Part shown: one piece after another, positions 5,051 through 5,148 of the stretch | Layout: each line of letters opens with the position of its first letter | Position numbering within the stretch: position 1 is the stretch's first letter | The notes under the pieces: generated by a model | Databases searched by the model: none | What the model saw: the letters and a program-made list of their open reading frames with translations, nothing else | What the model was told of the DNA's origin: nothing | Made by a program: the position numbers and the translations under genes | NCBI GenBank assembly: GCA_016795255.1 | Contig: JAEUIB010000641.1 | Coordinates: 1 to 5,148, forward strand | Source of the DNA: Planctomycetota bacterium | GTDB taxonomy: Bacteria > Planctomycetota > B15-G4 > JADJEK01 | Length of the DNA stretch: 5,148 bases | Direction of reading: 5' to 3'

Positions 5051-5148
5051 TTTCAGCCGCGATCGCGATGGCATGCGTGGCCTGGATGCCGCAGGTGTCG
5101 TTCGAGGAGCAGATTGTCTACCCGCCGCCGAACTCCGGCCTGGGAACC
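5047..5148 (+). CDS. N-terminus of a putative exported or membrane-associated protein, cut by the window end
   Basis: Thirty-four codons are visible before the window ends, with no stop. The start ATG overlaps the preceding TGA as ATGA, with GTGAGG (5031-5036) 10 bases upstream as a ribosome site. The N-terminus MISAAIAMACVAW is short and hydrophobic, like part of a signal peptide or anchor, but it lacks the usual basic n-region. It is followed by FEEQIVYPPPNSGLG, a polar Pro-rich segment such as often follows a signal sequence. The AMAC motif faintly resembles a lipobox, but it falls at residue 10, too early for a typical lipoprotein. The family cannot be named from this fragment. An alternative start at a later Met (8 or 14) would weaken the signal-peptide reading. 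Confidence 0.5.
   Translation, partial: MISAAIAMACVAWMPQVSFEEQIVYPPPNSGLGT

Noticed and set aside
1..5148. CRISPR array, insertion sequence or rRNA/tRNA gene
   Set aside because: No regularly spaced long repeats, transposase motifs, terminal inverted repeats with target duplications, or RNA-gene signatures were seen on either strand.

Overview
The window is high-GC bacterial DNA dominated by one three-gene operon on the minus strand. The operon encodes a complete molybdenum-flavin-iron-sulfur enzyme of the xanthine oxidase family. Transcription runs from right to left: the [2Fe-2S] subunit (4237-4725), the molybdopterin catalytic subunit (1769-4240), then the FAD subunit (708-1772). Both junctions are 4-base ATGA stop/start overlaps, so the subunits are probably translationally coupled. 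The FAD subunit carries a cysteine-rich insertion of the kind that holds an extra [4Fe-4S] cluster in 4-hydroxybenzoyl-CoA reductase (HcrB of Thauera aromatica). The family call is therefore 4-hydroxybenzoyl-CoA reductase-like rather than xanthine dehydrogenase or CO dehydrogenase. In the characterised enzyme electrons run from ferredoxin through [4Fe-4S], FAD and the two [2Fe-2S] clusters to molybdenum, which removes the phenolic hydroxyl group. Substrate and direction in this organism cannot be proved from the sequence, because no CoA ligase, ferredoxin, benzoyl-CoA reductase or molybdenum-cofactor chaperone gene is in view.

Left flank (1-707): a minus-strand stub matching the first ~35 codons of ispG (4-hydroxy-3-methylbut-2-enyl diphosphate synthase) lies at 92-196 and loses its similarity abruptly. 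A hairpin-rich stretch with no convincing gene follows. Then a 70-codon plus-strand ORF (461-673) with a near-perfect Shine-Dalgarno sequence converges on the operon. A nested inverted repeat sits between the two convergent stop codons.

Right flank (4726-5148): a divergent intergenic region of ~200 bases holds candidate promoters in both directions and small repeats. A plus-strand pair follows: a 40-codon ORF (4928-5050) containing a 16-bp perfect palindrome, overlapped by ATGA with a second ORF that has a hydrophobic N-terminus and runs off the window (5047 onward).

Organism: high GC, the MEP-pathway gene remnant, SD-led small ORFs and this type of molybdoenzyme fit a GC-rich environmental bacterium. 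Myxococcota/deltaproteobacterial or planctomycete-like lineages are possible, but this is an impression and not a determination.
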